Below are positions 10,137 through 22,747 of a stretch of 64,000 nucleotides of DNA, in pieces. A program made the position numbers and the translations under genes. The notes beneath the pieces are model-generated. The model did no database searches and was not told the origin of the DNA. It saw nothing but the letters and a program-made list of their open reading frames with translations. Origin of the DNA: Gadus chalcogrammus (Eukaryota > Chordata > Actinopteri > Gadiformes > Gadidae); contig NC_079414.1 of the NCBI RefSeq assembly GCF_026213295.1, forward strand, positions 17,884,980-17,948,979, in the 5' to 3' direction. Position 1 is the stretch's first letter; each line of letters opens with the position of its first letter.

Positions 10137-10598
10137 CGAGCGGTTCAAAATGGCTGCTCCTCTCGCAATTACACCGCACTCAATTATACAAGGGACGGGA
10201 GGGGCTAACCGCTGAAGACGTCACAGGAAAGACTAATATTTCATCGTTTTACTATTAACCCTTTCAAAAGTCTCTTTAAAACTTTATGAATTGCTCCCAT
10301 AAAAGTCCGGTACCACCTTTCACTAGCTTTGGCGTATACCTATTGAGTTGTGCCAACCATGACGGCTCAACGGGCAACGCATGGCGACACCACTGCTGGG
10401 GTTAGGGGTACAATCCCCGGTTCAGAATCCCACCCACGCAAGCCAACAAATGTGTGCACCAACACAATTTCACATCCATGTATGTACGGATAAAAGGGTC
10501 CAAAAGAGAACACACACACGCGTCATTCCACCACAACTCTCTTGGCATTCCCGGAATGGACGACCAGCGGTAACCAGCGCCCAGCAGGGACCAGTAGC

Positions 10599-10623
10599 GG
10601 GGGGGGGGGGGGGGGGGGGGGGG
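10599..10623. repeat. Poly-G run (25) next to the donor of exon 8
   Basis: Uninterrupted G on the plus strand, read as C25 in the transcript, beginning about 17 bases after the exon 8 donor. Confidence 0.85.
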
Positions 10624-10640
10624 CGGTAGGGCGGGCTCAC

Positions 10641-10866
10641 CTGGAGCGAGTACACCCGGTTGGTGTGTCCCTGCAGCGTGTGCAGGCAGGTCTCCGTCTC
10701 CGGGTCCCACACCTTGACCATGAAGTCGTAGGCGCCGCTGACCACGCGGCGCCCGTCGTACTGCACGCAGCGCACCGCCGCCACATGGCCCATGAGCACG
10801 TGCAGACACTGGCCCGTCTCGATGTCCCACACGCGCAGCGTGGCGTCACGGGAGCCGCTCACCACC
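10641..10866 (-). CDS. fbxw7: fbxw7 common exon 8 (WD40 blades 3-4, substrate arginines)
   Basis: This exon encodes alpha residues 551-626: a split arginine, then [18 protein letters not shown] and a second blade with [15 protein letters not shown], ending NRVYSLQ. It contains two of the three arginines that bind the phosphodegron. Human R479 corresponds to the codon at 10850-10848 in the SGSRD motif (residue 557 here). Human R505 corresponds to the codon at 10772-10770 in AVRCVQ (residue 583 here). Both are intact, so the gene is expected to be functional. The acceptor is a strong pyrimidine tract made of CCCT repeats ending CTCAG, and the donor is CAG|GTGAGC. The residues match the human sequence as I know it. 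Confidence 0.97.
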
Positions 10867-10869
10867 CTG

Positions 10870-10930
10870 AGGGAGGGAGGGAGGGAGGGAGGGAGGGAGG
10901 GAGGAAGGGATGGAAGGAGGGAGGGAGGGA
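10870..10930 (-). repeat. (CCCT)n tract forming the acceptor of exon 8
   Basis: The plus strand is GGGA repeats with a few variant units. The sense strand is a CCCT repeat that runs into CTCAG|GG and serves as the polypyrimidine tract. Confidence 0.85.
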
Positions 10931-11384
10931 AAGAAGAAGAAGAGCCTTAGATTACTCCAGTTGAGGCTTGTGCGGAGCTTTGCTCAGGATACACAGTCTT
11001 TCAGTAGTGAGTCACGGCGTTGCCCTGCTACAGGAGATCATTGTGAAATGTTGGTATGGCGGCGTTCCTTAGGCTCCTCGGTGTTGAGCAACACATCTGC
11101 CTTTGACTCCCGGGGCCTCCTCTTCCCCCACGCCCGACCGCAGCGGATAATAAAAAGGGCAGGTGCTCACATTATATACGTCCCTGCCTCCACACAGCCA
11201 AACCGCCCATCGCTGCATTATTCATGTCCATACTCGAGGACACAAAAAACATACCGCAGACCTCACTCGACACAGTGTGTGTGTGTGTGTGTGTGACGGT
11301 GACAGAATGGGGCATGTTGCCCTTTTCGGTAACAAAGTGCCTCGCAGCCCAACGTCAAAGGAGCCACCACCATCCCCCCCCCCA

Positions 11385-11535
<151 letters not shown>

Positions 11536-12230
11536 TGTCAGCAGCCATGTTCTCCTGCTCTGTGAGCAATCAAACGCTAGGGAGAGACCTCGGAGGGCCC
11601 CGAGGCGGCAGAGGCGTCTCTGGAGTGCTGTAGAGTGAGTCAATGGAGTGAGCGGCTTACCCCGCGACAGCAGCTCACCGTCAGGGGCTGCGTGGCGGCT
11701 GGTGCATGGTGGGTAATGTTATCCTGTATGCGCGTTGCCTCAGAGGCCTGCTCCCTTGGTGTAATAAGGCGGGAGGGAGGGAGGGCTGGGGGGGGGGGCC
11801 TGGGTGGATTCTGTAGTGGAAAAGCCTCACCGGGGAGCGGGCTTGTTAATAAAGCCTTTGATGGAAACCTGTCGCAATGTTTTCCACATCGACTCTGAAA
11901 ACACCAAATAAACGCGCTGATGAAAGGTTGGAGGACACAATGTGGAGTGTGCCAGGCTACATGTTGTGCGGATAGCGTCGACTGCTAGAAGTGTTGTGCC
12001 CCCAGTAGCCTTGTTTGGCAATTCATTTATTTCATCGCCGGCGACAAAAGCTAAACCGACACTCGAGTGCCAACGCATAGCGCCGGGGCAGACGCGTACG
12101 CTAACCCCAATCAGAGAGCGAGGCATGCGTTTCTCCCGTCACTCTGACTGACGGCCCCGGGGGGAAGCGAACCCTGTGACACTGCGGGGGGGTTGGGCGG
12201 GGGGGGTTGGGGGGAGTGTGGTGGCCGTAC

Positions 12231-12412
12231 CTCTTCTCGTGCAGGTGCATGCAGCGTACTGTTGAGGTATGCCCGTAGAGGGTGTGGATACATTCTCCCG
12301 TCTCCGCGTCCCACACCTTGAGCGTGCGGTCGGTGGAGCCGCTGATGATGATGTTGTCCCTCATCTGGGACGACCACACGCCGCCCGTGTGGCCCACCAG
12401 GGTCCGCAAACA
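12231..12412 (-). CDS. fbxw7: fbxw7 common exon 7 (WD40 blades 1-2 to 3)
   Basis: This exon encodes alpha residues 491-550 plus two bases of a split arginine. The peptide runs [20 protein letters not shown] to [12 protein letters not shown] and includes the [18 protein letters not shown] blade. The third substrate-binding arginine, human R465, corresponds to the codon at 12256-12254 in TVRCMH (residue 543 here) and is intact. Human has LKVWNAE where this sequence has LKVWDAE, a conservative change. The acceptor is a CTCTCCCTCCAG tract and the donor is AGAG|GTACGG. The 182-nt length keeps frame. Confidence 0.97.
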
Positions 12413-15400
12413 CTGGAGGGAGAGAGAACACACACACACAAACACCATCGATAAACAAGACGACGTTGGGGAAATATTGGATGCAAACATGACGTTTACA
12501 TAGCATTCGGCGGTCGCTTTTAAAAACAACACCATCAGAGTTGGAGTAAACACCAAAAATGTCTGGTAGAAATACAACAGCTACAGGATTCGGATTCGTT
12601 TGCAGATCATCATTTCCATTTGGTTTATTTATTATATACAACTATAAATATTGGACGTTTTATTTGGGAAAAGAGCATAGCTTGCTGCGCCCTTATTGGT
12701 GGGTCCACTGCCCCCCCCCCATCTGCTATGCCCTTTCCCCCGCCGATCAAATGATTGTTTAATTATCGTTGTACCAGTGCAAGCGAGGGCTCTCATATCA
12801 AAAGGGCTCTGAGAAGTGCCATTACCAGCCCAACGGATGCATTACCCCTAATTAGCCAAAGCAGATGAGCTATTGATCACAGCGGTTACAGCAATCTTTT
12901 CTGATCAATTGGATTCCCGGCTACGCCCTTTGGCCCGTTCACACTCCCAATCTAATTATCCCTAATATCTTCAATTAACATGTCTGAGGGGGTGGCACGT
13001 GGCTTCTCATTGGCTGTTAAGTTCGGTCCGGACCGTGGTCTATCGGATCACCCTGCGGCTGGGGCCGGGGCGATGCAGAGCGCCGAGAGGTGTTTTACCG
13101 CAGCAGCAGCAAAATGAGGAAGACGCATCGTCTCCGCCTCCCCGCCCTCCGGCCCTCTTTGGATGGAGAGAACCCATTCACTGACTCGCTCATTAAGGTC
13201 ATTTACCGTCAGCCGGCTGATGTGACGTGACCTTACCGCCGGCCTCACTGCGACGTTAAAGAGCCCTGCCTGCCGTCCATCTGCCCGCCCAGGTCTTTGT
13301 ATACTAATTAGTTAAGGTAATGAACGGATCAAGACATCTGCCGAGCCCGCAAGGGAAGAACCCGCAATAGGAAGATGACAACCGGCGACGTGGTTTGACG
13401 CTTAAGCAGCTTTGCGTTATAACCAAACAAGGGGTTTTATTCACAATCATTTGTCAGCCCTAATACCGCATGCATAGGAGAAGACCGCAAACGGAAGGAA
13501 TATTGTAGACGACCGAGGTCTTTAGGGAGCCATCATATTTTTTTAGCAAGGCAAAGCCAGAGGTTCATGTTCCAGGAAGGGGAATCACGCATGTGATCAG
13601 AGCCTGCTCACACGCGGCGTGTGGGAGGGGAGGGATATCACAGATGAGCGGCTGAGGACGTTTATCTGTGTGGGAAACCGCAACGGTTGGCTTGGCGTGC
13701 ACACACGCATTCCTCCCTGAACCTGAACTGTATATGTCATGATACGTTTCGGTCGTTGTCGTTGACCCCCCCCCCCCCCCCCTTCCCACACACATTTGAC
13801 AATGTCTACGCAGTGCACACAGTATAGGTTCCTTCATACCATGCCGATTTGCAATATGGTATGAAGATTAAAAAAAATACGTAAAATAGGGAAATTCAAG
13901 AGACTCCCTAGATATGAAGGGAGCTTAGGGGGCTGGGTGGGGGGGGGGATGACTCTGCAGGAACCTGCCTAAATGAAAAGCTTAAGCCAGTAATAGCTAG
14001 CCATTACATTATTTTTGTCACACTGCACCATTATAGGAGGGGATGATTATAAGTTGGCTCCTTGGCTATAATGGCTTGGTTGAGGAAGCCAGACTGCAGG
14101 ACTCCCACGGCTTGTGTTATGCAGACCGCCGCCCGACCGTCCCCCCGGCATGCTTGAGGGACTCTGCATCTCATGAAAGGTATGCTCGGCATGCGATAGA
14201 TCGCTAGGAAATGGCTGGGGGTAAATCCGCTGGCCCGACACCCAGCAGGAAACATGGAAGCCCACCCCCTTCCGTCTATTAAAATGCCCAGCTGGTATTA
14301 GTGCCGTCAAATGGTAAATCGTTCATCACCGCGGCCACGAGTGCATGGAACCTTCTGAAGGACCCATGTCAAACTGTGTGCCGTGACGACTGCACCGGGA
14401 TGACCATGGAAAGCAAGAGTCCTACGGAGACACCAACAGTTTCAGTGGGGGGAGAACTAAGGTTATACGCCGGGAAATCTCTGAACGTCGTTTGAAGCCG
14501 TGAGAACAGGCGTCGAGGGGAAAAGCCCTTGCCTCATTGGGTCTGAAGGTGTGCCAATATCCATACAGCGAGAACATCTGGCAGAGCACACCCTCCCTTG
14601 GATCTGATGGCAGGAGACAGCAGCGCTGCCATTTTAAATCAGCCCGACAGCTGAGACTGGTGCTGACTGACAACACCAAGGACATGGGCTGCTCTGCTAA
14701 ACAGCAGGCAGCCTTTGAAGCAACGCGTGCGTGTGTGGGAATAGAGAAAAGAAAGAAAGAAAGGCAAAAGGAGGGCTGATTTGAATTTAACATCTTCAGA
14801 GGTAGAGGACGAGCAGAGAAAAAGAGGCATCCAGGACGTATACATCCGTGCACCGGAGTCTGCATAAGGCCACAGCTGCTGTGGCCACTGCAAGCCACCG
14901 TTACCTGTGGTTTAACTTAAAAAAAAAAAAAAAGCCCAGCAATTTCAAAAGATTTATTGGCTGCAATTACATTTGGTCGTATGGCACCTTCAGTCAATGC
15001 ATCAGACTGACTGCCTTAATGTCTTATGTAATTGGCCTTTATATCCAAGGTTTTTTTTCCTCCCCAAAGAATGCAATTCTTTTATCGAACTTGTGTGTCC
15101 GCGTTACGTCCCAAAGCTCTTAAAGAGGAGAGGCCGGCATTTGTGCCTAATCTGTTCATGTATTCATTTCATGATTGCCTCACAGGTAGGGGCGTAATTC
15201 CCTGCATCGCTGTATAATAAGATATTAGGAGAATATTAAAAAGCAAAGACCTTGGAGCGGACGTGGGACGATAACACCGCTTTGTCTGTTTACCGCACTT
15301 TCATGAAAAGCGATTAATAATCAGATGCTACATTTGAATTAATAAAAAGCTTAAGGTTAGTTTGCCAATTTTGGATTGAATAATGAAACGATGTTAGCTT

Positions 15401-17743
15401 CAGGCTGTACCAAAATACGCAAGTTGCTATATTATAAAAGAATGCCTTGTTGGCTGATCTCATCCGCCCCAGCAACTAAACAGGGCAAGTAACAACTAAC
15501 CATTTCCTGACTCTGTTTTGGTTCTATATTTATACTGAATAATATATTTGGTTCCTTCCGAAACAAATGCTTTTGAGCAATGGTTAGATTGCAAGACATC
15601 CAAGAGTCATTAGGGCCGGTGGGAGTTTGCGTCACAGGCTACAAAATAAGACCACGGTCACACAAACATCCTTAAATGTCAACCGCGTGGTCTTCACAGG
15701 TTTGGTCCTGGTATTGGTTATTAAGGAAGGATTTGGTCTGGAAAACAGTGAGGCAGTCATCCAATTTTCTACACTGCAGAATCTGAGTCATACCAGCATT
15801 GGATATTCTGTGATACACAATACCCATCCAATTTAAATCCAACAAAAAGAACAGCAGTTTAGGATCATTCTAACGCAAATATCGTTTTTCATCATCGTTT
15901 CTTGAACTGAGATACAGCACACGTTTGTGCCGTTGTGCAGACCAATTTCTGGAGTTTTCCTTCGGACATCCAAGCCACTCAATGTTTTGCATTTGTGATT
16001 TCTGTTAATGTTGCAGCTTCTCTCGTCTTTGCTTGGTATTGGAGCCACATGGAAACCTGGATCAGTGTCTTCCTAAAAAACAAATATCACCACCTAAGGC
16101 TTCAATGTCACCAGAAAATAAGGCACTACCGTGTCCACCCCTGATACATGTGGACAGGTTGAAAGCCTTTGCTTTGATAATCACCCCACGGGTCTTGAAA
16201 TGCTTTGGTTAAGAACAGACGTTGAGTATTGACGGCAGAGGAGGGGGATGAGTGAGCATGGTGGCGGCATTGCCGGTGTGTGTTGCCTCCTGTTTGGGAC
16301 TGGCATCGACAGCCACTTAAAATCAAATCGTCCACTGAGCTTAATTGGACATTCCTCTCCGGTGAGGATTTCTCTCTGTCAACAGCAAACCATTGAAAGG
16401 AGAGGGATGTGCATGGAATATATCTATATAAATATATATATAGACAAATACACAAGGAAATTTTCCGCTTCTACGCTCAACATCCTTAACTTAATAAACA
16501 AACATGACCCACATGCATTTCTCCTTCCCTCCGACCGGCTTTCCTCCTGGTTGCTTTGGTTGAGCTTAATTTGGGAAGACATGAAAAGAACGCGCCATAT
16601 TCGATATTGACAAACTACACAACCAACCAACATGGCGGCGTAATCCGTGGCTGGCTGCAGGGCAATACCAAGGAACCTTCGGGGGCAACAGGACTCAACT
16701 ACAGATGTTTCCCCACTTGGCGGGGTGGTGCCACTGCCGCTTTAAGTCCATAAACCCCTGATCTTAGCCTCGGCTGCGGATGGGCGAGCCAATCAGTGGC
16801 GTGTGGCAATCAGATGACCTTGGCCAGATCTGTACAGATCAGCAAACGCTGTGGCTGATATCCGTGTAATTGCGGCTTGGCCCCGATACAAACCTTTTAT
16901 TCGCTCATGAGGAAGAGCCTACGCAGGAACAAAACGGGCCTGTTTATCCCCCTTTCCCTCTCTGGTCCACCGTGTTCAAATCTTAAACAAGCCAGAATTA
17001 TCATGCTGGACATCCGCTTTCTCAGAGGGCTTTTATCTCCTCTTTATTCCTGCAAAAGCGGATGCCAGATGCGATACCAGCCTCGGTATTATTTCCAATG
17101 TGATACAATTCCTTTTTTGCACATGGAAACACAAAGAGGAAGGAGCCAGTGCCTTAAGAGACACACATTCGGCCAATGTTCTGCAAAAATGCAGTCCAGA
17201 AAGAGCTGTAATGAATTTGAGACCAGCCGAGGCACAATGTTTCTGTTGCTGCACCGGCTTAAGTATAAATACTGACCCAGAGTGTGGGATTCCTTGCCAT
17301 GCCGCAAGTCATTTCACTGCAAAATGGCTAAATGCTAAATAAAAAAAGGACAAAATGGAGTCCTGCAAGGAAAAGTTTCGGTGGATGTGCTAATGCCAGT
17401 AATCAATAACCATCAGGACAGGGGGTGTGTAGCATGAATGAGAAGTTGGCTGCAGGAGGGAGGCCATTTTAAAATGCATTGCTTGGAAATGCGTAACGCT
17501 AGACAAGGGAACTGCTGACGCTCTGTTGTGCGCTGTACAATGACGTTGCACAACATCTTGAGCTCCTGAACAATTGAATCCCCCATGCTGTTTAACGGGC
17601 CTAGAAAGGGAAAAAAGGTAGACAGGAAAGCCTTGAAAAACAATCCCAATGAAACCCCCAGCCAACCGGACTCCAGCAGAAAGAGGGAGGAAGATGAGGG
17701 GCGGCAGTGAGGGAGGGAGATGACGGCGGGGGCGGACCCTTAC
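12413..17743 (-). other. Intron between common exons 6 and 7
   Basis: A 5.3-kb intron with a GTAAGG donor. It holds C runs (about 12713-12720 and 13766-13782) and an A15 run near 14920. Mixed unique DNA fills the rest. I recognise no exon, RNA gene or transposon in it. Confidence 0.65.
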
Positions 17744-17857
17744 CTTCCCCGTGACAGCCGACCAGACCTTGAGCGTGTTGTCGTCAGAGCCACTGACGAT
17801 ACGGTTGCCGCAGAACTGGAGGCATGTGATGACGTGGTCGTCGTGACCCTTCAGCAC
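17744..17857 (-). CDS. fbxw7: fbxw7 common exon 6 (start of the WD40 propeller)
   Basis: This exon encodes alpha residues 453-490: VLKGHDDHVITCLQFCGNRI followed by VSGSDDNTLKVWSAVTGK. It is the first GH-to-WD-type repeat of the propeller, and the residues match human FBXW7 as I know it. The exon is 114 nt and in phase 0 on both sides. The acceptor is CCCCACCCCAAG and the donor is GGGAAG|GTAAGG. Confidence 0.97.
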
Positions 17858-18553
17858 CTTGGGGTGGGGAGAGGGGAGAGGAATGAGGGGGAGGTCGGGG
17901 GGGGGAGACAGAAGACGGTTATTAATGGGAGGTTAACCGACTCAACGTCCACACGGCTGAGGACACGGGAGGCAGGTGGTGCTGTATGCGGGCGGTGTAC
18001 ACTCATGCATGACACACACAGCTGTGTAGACACACAGCTTTTATAAAGTTTTCTGTGTGAACATTTTGGGGCAGAAAGTGGGCCAGGGAACTGCTAACTC
18101 AGCAAACCCCAGAGCACGTTGTACATGCAGTTGGGTTTAAAAGAAGTACAGTAAGTACACCTATATCACCATTTGTCAGAACTACATAATTTCACCATGA
18201 ACTGATTAAAGAGTTCCCTCCCATGCCTTATTGGAAGGTGAACCATATAGCTGCATGATGTGCATGGCTTCGTGGTTTTCCTTTGACCGGCCCGTAGATT
18301 GAAGTATTCTGCAGGTACTTAAAGAAGACGAATGGAATCGTCCTGTGCACAAGTATGAATTCAATATAAGAAATGTATAGCTTATGTTTTATATAAAATG
18401 CAATACTTCTAGCACATATTGAAAGGCAAGGTCTTTCTCCCATTCAATTCATTTCATTTAGTCACTTGCCCTGCACAGGGATGAGATTCAGCGCACACAG
18501 GAGATGGATGACGACAAGGAATCCAATAGAAACTAATGAAAGGAAGAGCCTAC
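17858..18553 (-). other. Intron between common exons 5 and 6
   Basis: A 0.7-kb intron with a GTAGGC donor. I see no repeat of note or other feature in it. Confidence 0.7.
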
Positions 18554-18690
18554 CTTGGGTGATTTCAGGTCCCCTCTCCTCCAGTTGGTGTCTATCCTGT
18601 GTTGCCTGATGTAGGCACTCTTCCACGGACTGTGGGTGAAGCCGGGCTTTGCCGCCTTCCTCTTCTTGAGCAGCAAGGGTTCATCGATCC
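18554..18690 (-). CDS. fbxw7: fbxw7 common exon 5 (linker between F-box and WD40)
   Basis: This exon encodes alpha residues 407-452, starting with a split glycine. The peptide begins GIDEPLLLKKRKAAKPGF, passes through THSPWKSAYIRQH and ends RRGDLKSPK. It forms the linker that positions the propeller relative to the Skp1-bound F-box. Human has LHIKRRKVIKPGFIHS where this sequence has LLLKKRKAAKPGFTHS, the most diverged part of the common region downstream of the dimerisation segment. The acceptor is TTCCCACAG and the donor is CCCAAG|GTAGGC. Confidence 0.96.
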
Positions 18691-18822
18691 CTGTGGGAAT
18701 TGAGGAGAAGATAAGATCAGAAGAACGCAGAAGGAACGCTTATTCAATCCCCTGAATGAAAGTGCCGTTTTGCCCTTTATGTTTCTATAGGTGTGAACCG
18801 GCAAGGACTTCGTATCACGCAC

Positions 18823-18946
18823 CCTCCTCTCTACACTTTTCCCTCCACAGCAGGTTGTCCTCGGCCAGGATGCGCCAGTAGCGACACGTCTGGGCCGCTT
18901 GGAGGAGGTCCTTTGGCTCCAGAAATGACAGCACATACAAGGCCAG
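18823..18946 (-). CDS. fbxw7: fbxw7 common exon 4 (F-box)
   Basis: This exon encodes alpha residues 366-406 plus one base of a split glycine. The peptide is LALYVLSFLEPKDLLQAAQT then CRYWRILAEDNLLWREKCREE. It is most of the F-box, which binds SKP1 and couples the protein to the SCF (SKP1-CUL1-RBX1) ligase. The acceptor is TGTCTCTCTTCCAG and the donor is GAGG|GTGCGT. The intron that follows is only 132 bp, the shortest in the gene. Human has CKEEG where this sequence has CREEG. Confidence 0.97.
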
Positions 18947-19975
<1,029 letters not shown>

Positions 19976-20110
19976 CTCTTTGGGCAGCAGGGAGATGAAG
20001 TCTCGCTGAAACTGTGGTTCGATCACTTGCATCATGTGCTTGACTTGCGTGGGCTCACAGCTGTCGATCAACTCATCCAGCGCCAGTAGCTTCTCCGGGC
20101 CACTCCAGCT
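19976..20110 (-). CDS. fbxw7: fbxw7 common exon 3 (dimerisation segment and start of the F-box)
   Basis: This exon encodes alpha residues 321-365. The peptide begins SWSGPEKLLALDELIDSCEP, runs through TQVKHMMQVIEPQFQRDF and ends ISLLPKE. It forms most of the helical dimerisation domain and the first residues of the F-box. The residues match human FBXW7 as I know it. The exon is 135 nt and in phase 0 on both sides. The acceptor is TGTGTTCCAG and the donor is AAAGAG|GTGAGA. Confidence 0.97.
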
Positions 20111-21671
<1,561 letters not shown>

Positions 21672-21813
21672 CTGAAATGTCCGGAGCCATTCTTGGAGAC
21701 CCGTGGGTGGCTGGATGGAGGTGATTCGCCGTCTCTGTGTCCCCTGACCGTTGGCTGTTCTGATGTGGCCAAACGTGGTGGGCGTGGCCGGGCATGGGAC
21801 TATCCCCGTTGGG
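21672..21813 (-). CDS. fbxw7: fbxw7 common exon 2 (regulatory and dimerisation N-terminal part)
   Basis: This exon encodes alpha residues 273-320: a split serine, then PTGIVPCPATPTTFGHIRTA, NGQGTQRRRITSIQPP and TGLQEWLRTFQ. Two regulatory sites known in human alpha have counterparts: the T205-P site in ATPTTFG, and S227 in RRRITS. The end begins the dimerisation helix. The acceptor is CGTCTTGCAG and the donor is TTTCAG|GTGAAT. There are moderate substitutions relative to human (for example GHIRTANGQGT for GDLRAANGQGQ), as expected for a distant vertebrate. Confidence 0.96.
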
Positions 21814-22664
21814 CTGCAAGACGTAGGGAGGAAGCTTGAGTGTTGACCTACTGAAGAGTTCACATGCAATACTACACATTGGGAAGAGTGTCTAAGTTTA
21901 GATGGATGGGAAGAAATTCAGTCTAGAAATGTCACTTTGAAGTCACTTCAAAACTGAAATCCACTTTGGCACAAGCAAAAGGAAGATTGCCGCATTGCAT
22001 GACATAAGGTGCTATGGGAAAAGTTCAAGATTGAGTTAAGGAAAAAATAATTCCACATCATGTGCATTGAACTACTATACAGTGGAATATTCTCCACCCC
22101 CCCCCCCCCCCCTTACCCAGAGACATCAAAGTGTGTCCCTTAGCTAGGTTTCCCATTTTAGACCCCCACCCCCCCCCCCCTGTTAAAAACTAGCTGGACC
22201 TTGAGGGCAACATCGGACTTCAAAGGGCACCCCTGTGCCCGTAATGTAGGGCAGTTAACAGAACTCAACCAGAGGAATACCTCAACCCTTCTGGTATTGG
22301 GCAAAAGGAAAATGGAGAGCTGGAGACCTTGTCAAATGGATTTTATTTGTTGTAAGGGAAAATAGGCGAGAAGCGGGCCAATCAAACGCACCTGAGAAGA
22401 ACCACTGCTCAGATAGAAAAAACTGAGATTTCTCTTATACATCTTCAAAACATCAGGCCATATACAGGAGTCGAATCAGGACGGGAAAGTCAAATGAATG
22501 TTGTTGCTACTACAGTTACACCACTTTGATATACTCGTCCCCTCACAGGCATGTTTACATGTATAAAGTATTCAGAGCCTTTAAGCGCATCACATTATAG
22601 TGGTTGACGTGTCACCCCGGTGCAGTATGCGAGGCCCAGCGCAATTGGTGGCCGGCCTTCTTAC
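21814..22664 (-). other. Intron between common exons 1 and 2
   Basis: A 0.85-kb intron with a GTAAGA donor. It holds two C runs on the plus strand (about 22097-22112 and 22169-22180). No exon is seen. Confidence 0.7.
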
Positions 22665-22747
22665 CTTGGATACTCTGTGCCTTTGCAGGGTTTTTTACCA
22701 GAAGGGAAAGATCGGACCTCGGGGCCATGGTCCAACTTCCTCTTCAT
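22665..22747 (-). CDS. fbxw7: fbxw7 common exon 1 (shared splice target, begins with ATG)
   Basis: This exon encodes MKRKLDHGPEVRSFPSGK, then KPCKGTEYP and two bases of a split serine (alpha residues 246-272). It is the first exon shared by all isoforms. Its first codon is ATG, and the acceptor CTTGGCAAACAG lies directly before it, so every upstream exon joins in phase 0. The KRK motif is part of a basic nuclear localisation signal, which the alpha exon strengthens to KKKMKRK. The donor is CCAAG|GTAAGA. Human has KLDHGSEVRSFSLGKKPCKV at this place. If translation began here it would give a 540-residue core protein. Confidence 0.96.

Larger units (their letters stand above)
8565..10640 (-). 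other. Intron between common exons 8 and 9, repeat-rich
   Basis: A 2.1-kb intron containing a sense (TG)18 tract at the acceptor (8567-8603), a 37-bp minisatellite (9091-9347), a GT tract (9487-9508), a G31 run (10106-10136) and a G25 run (10599-10623) close to the donor. A tRNA-like segment at about 10370-10450 has a box-B-like GGTTCAGAATCCC and may be a SINE head. No coding sequence is seen. Confidence 0.7.
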
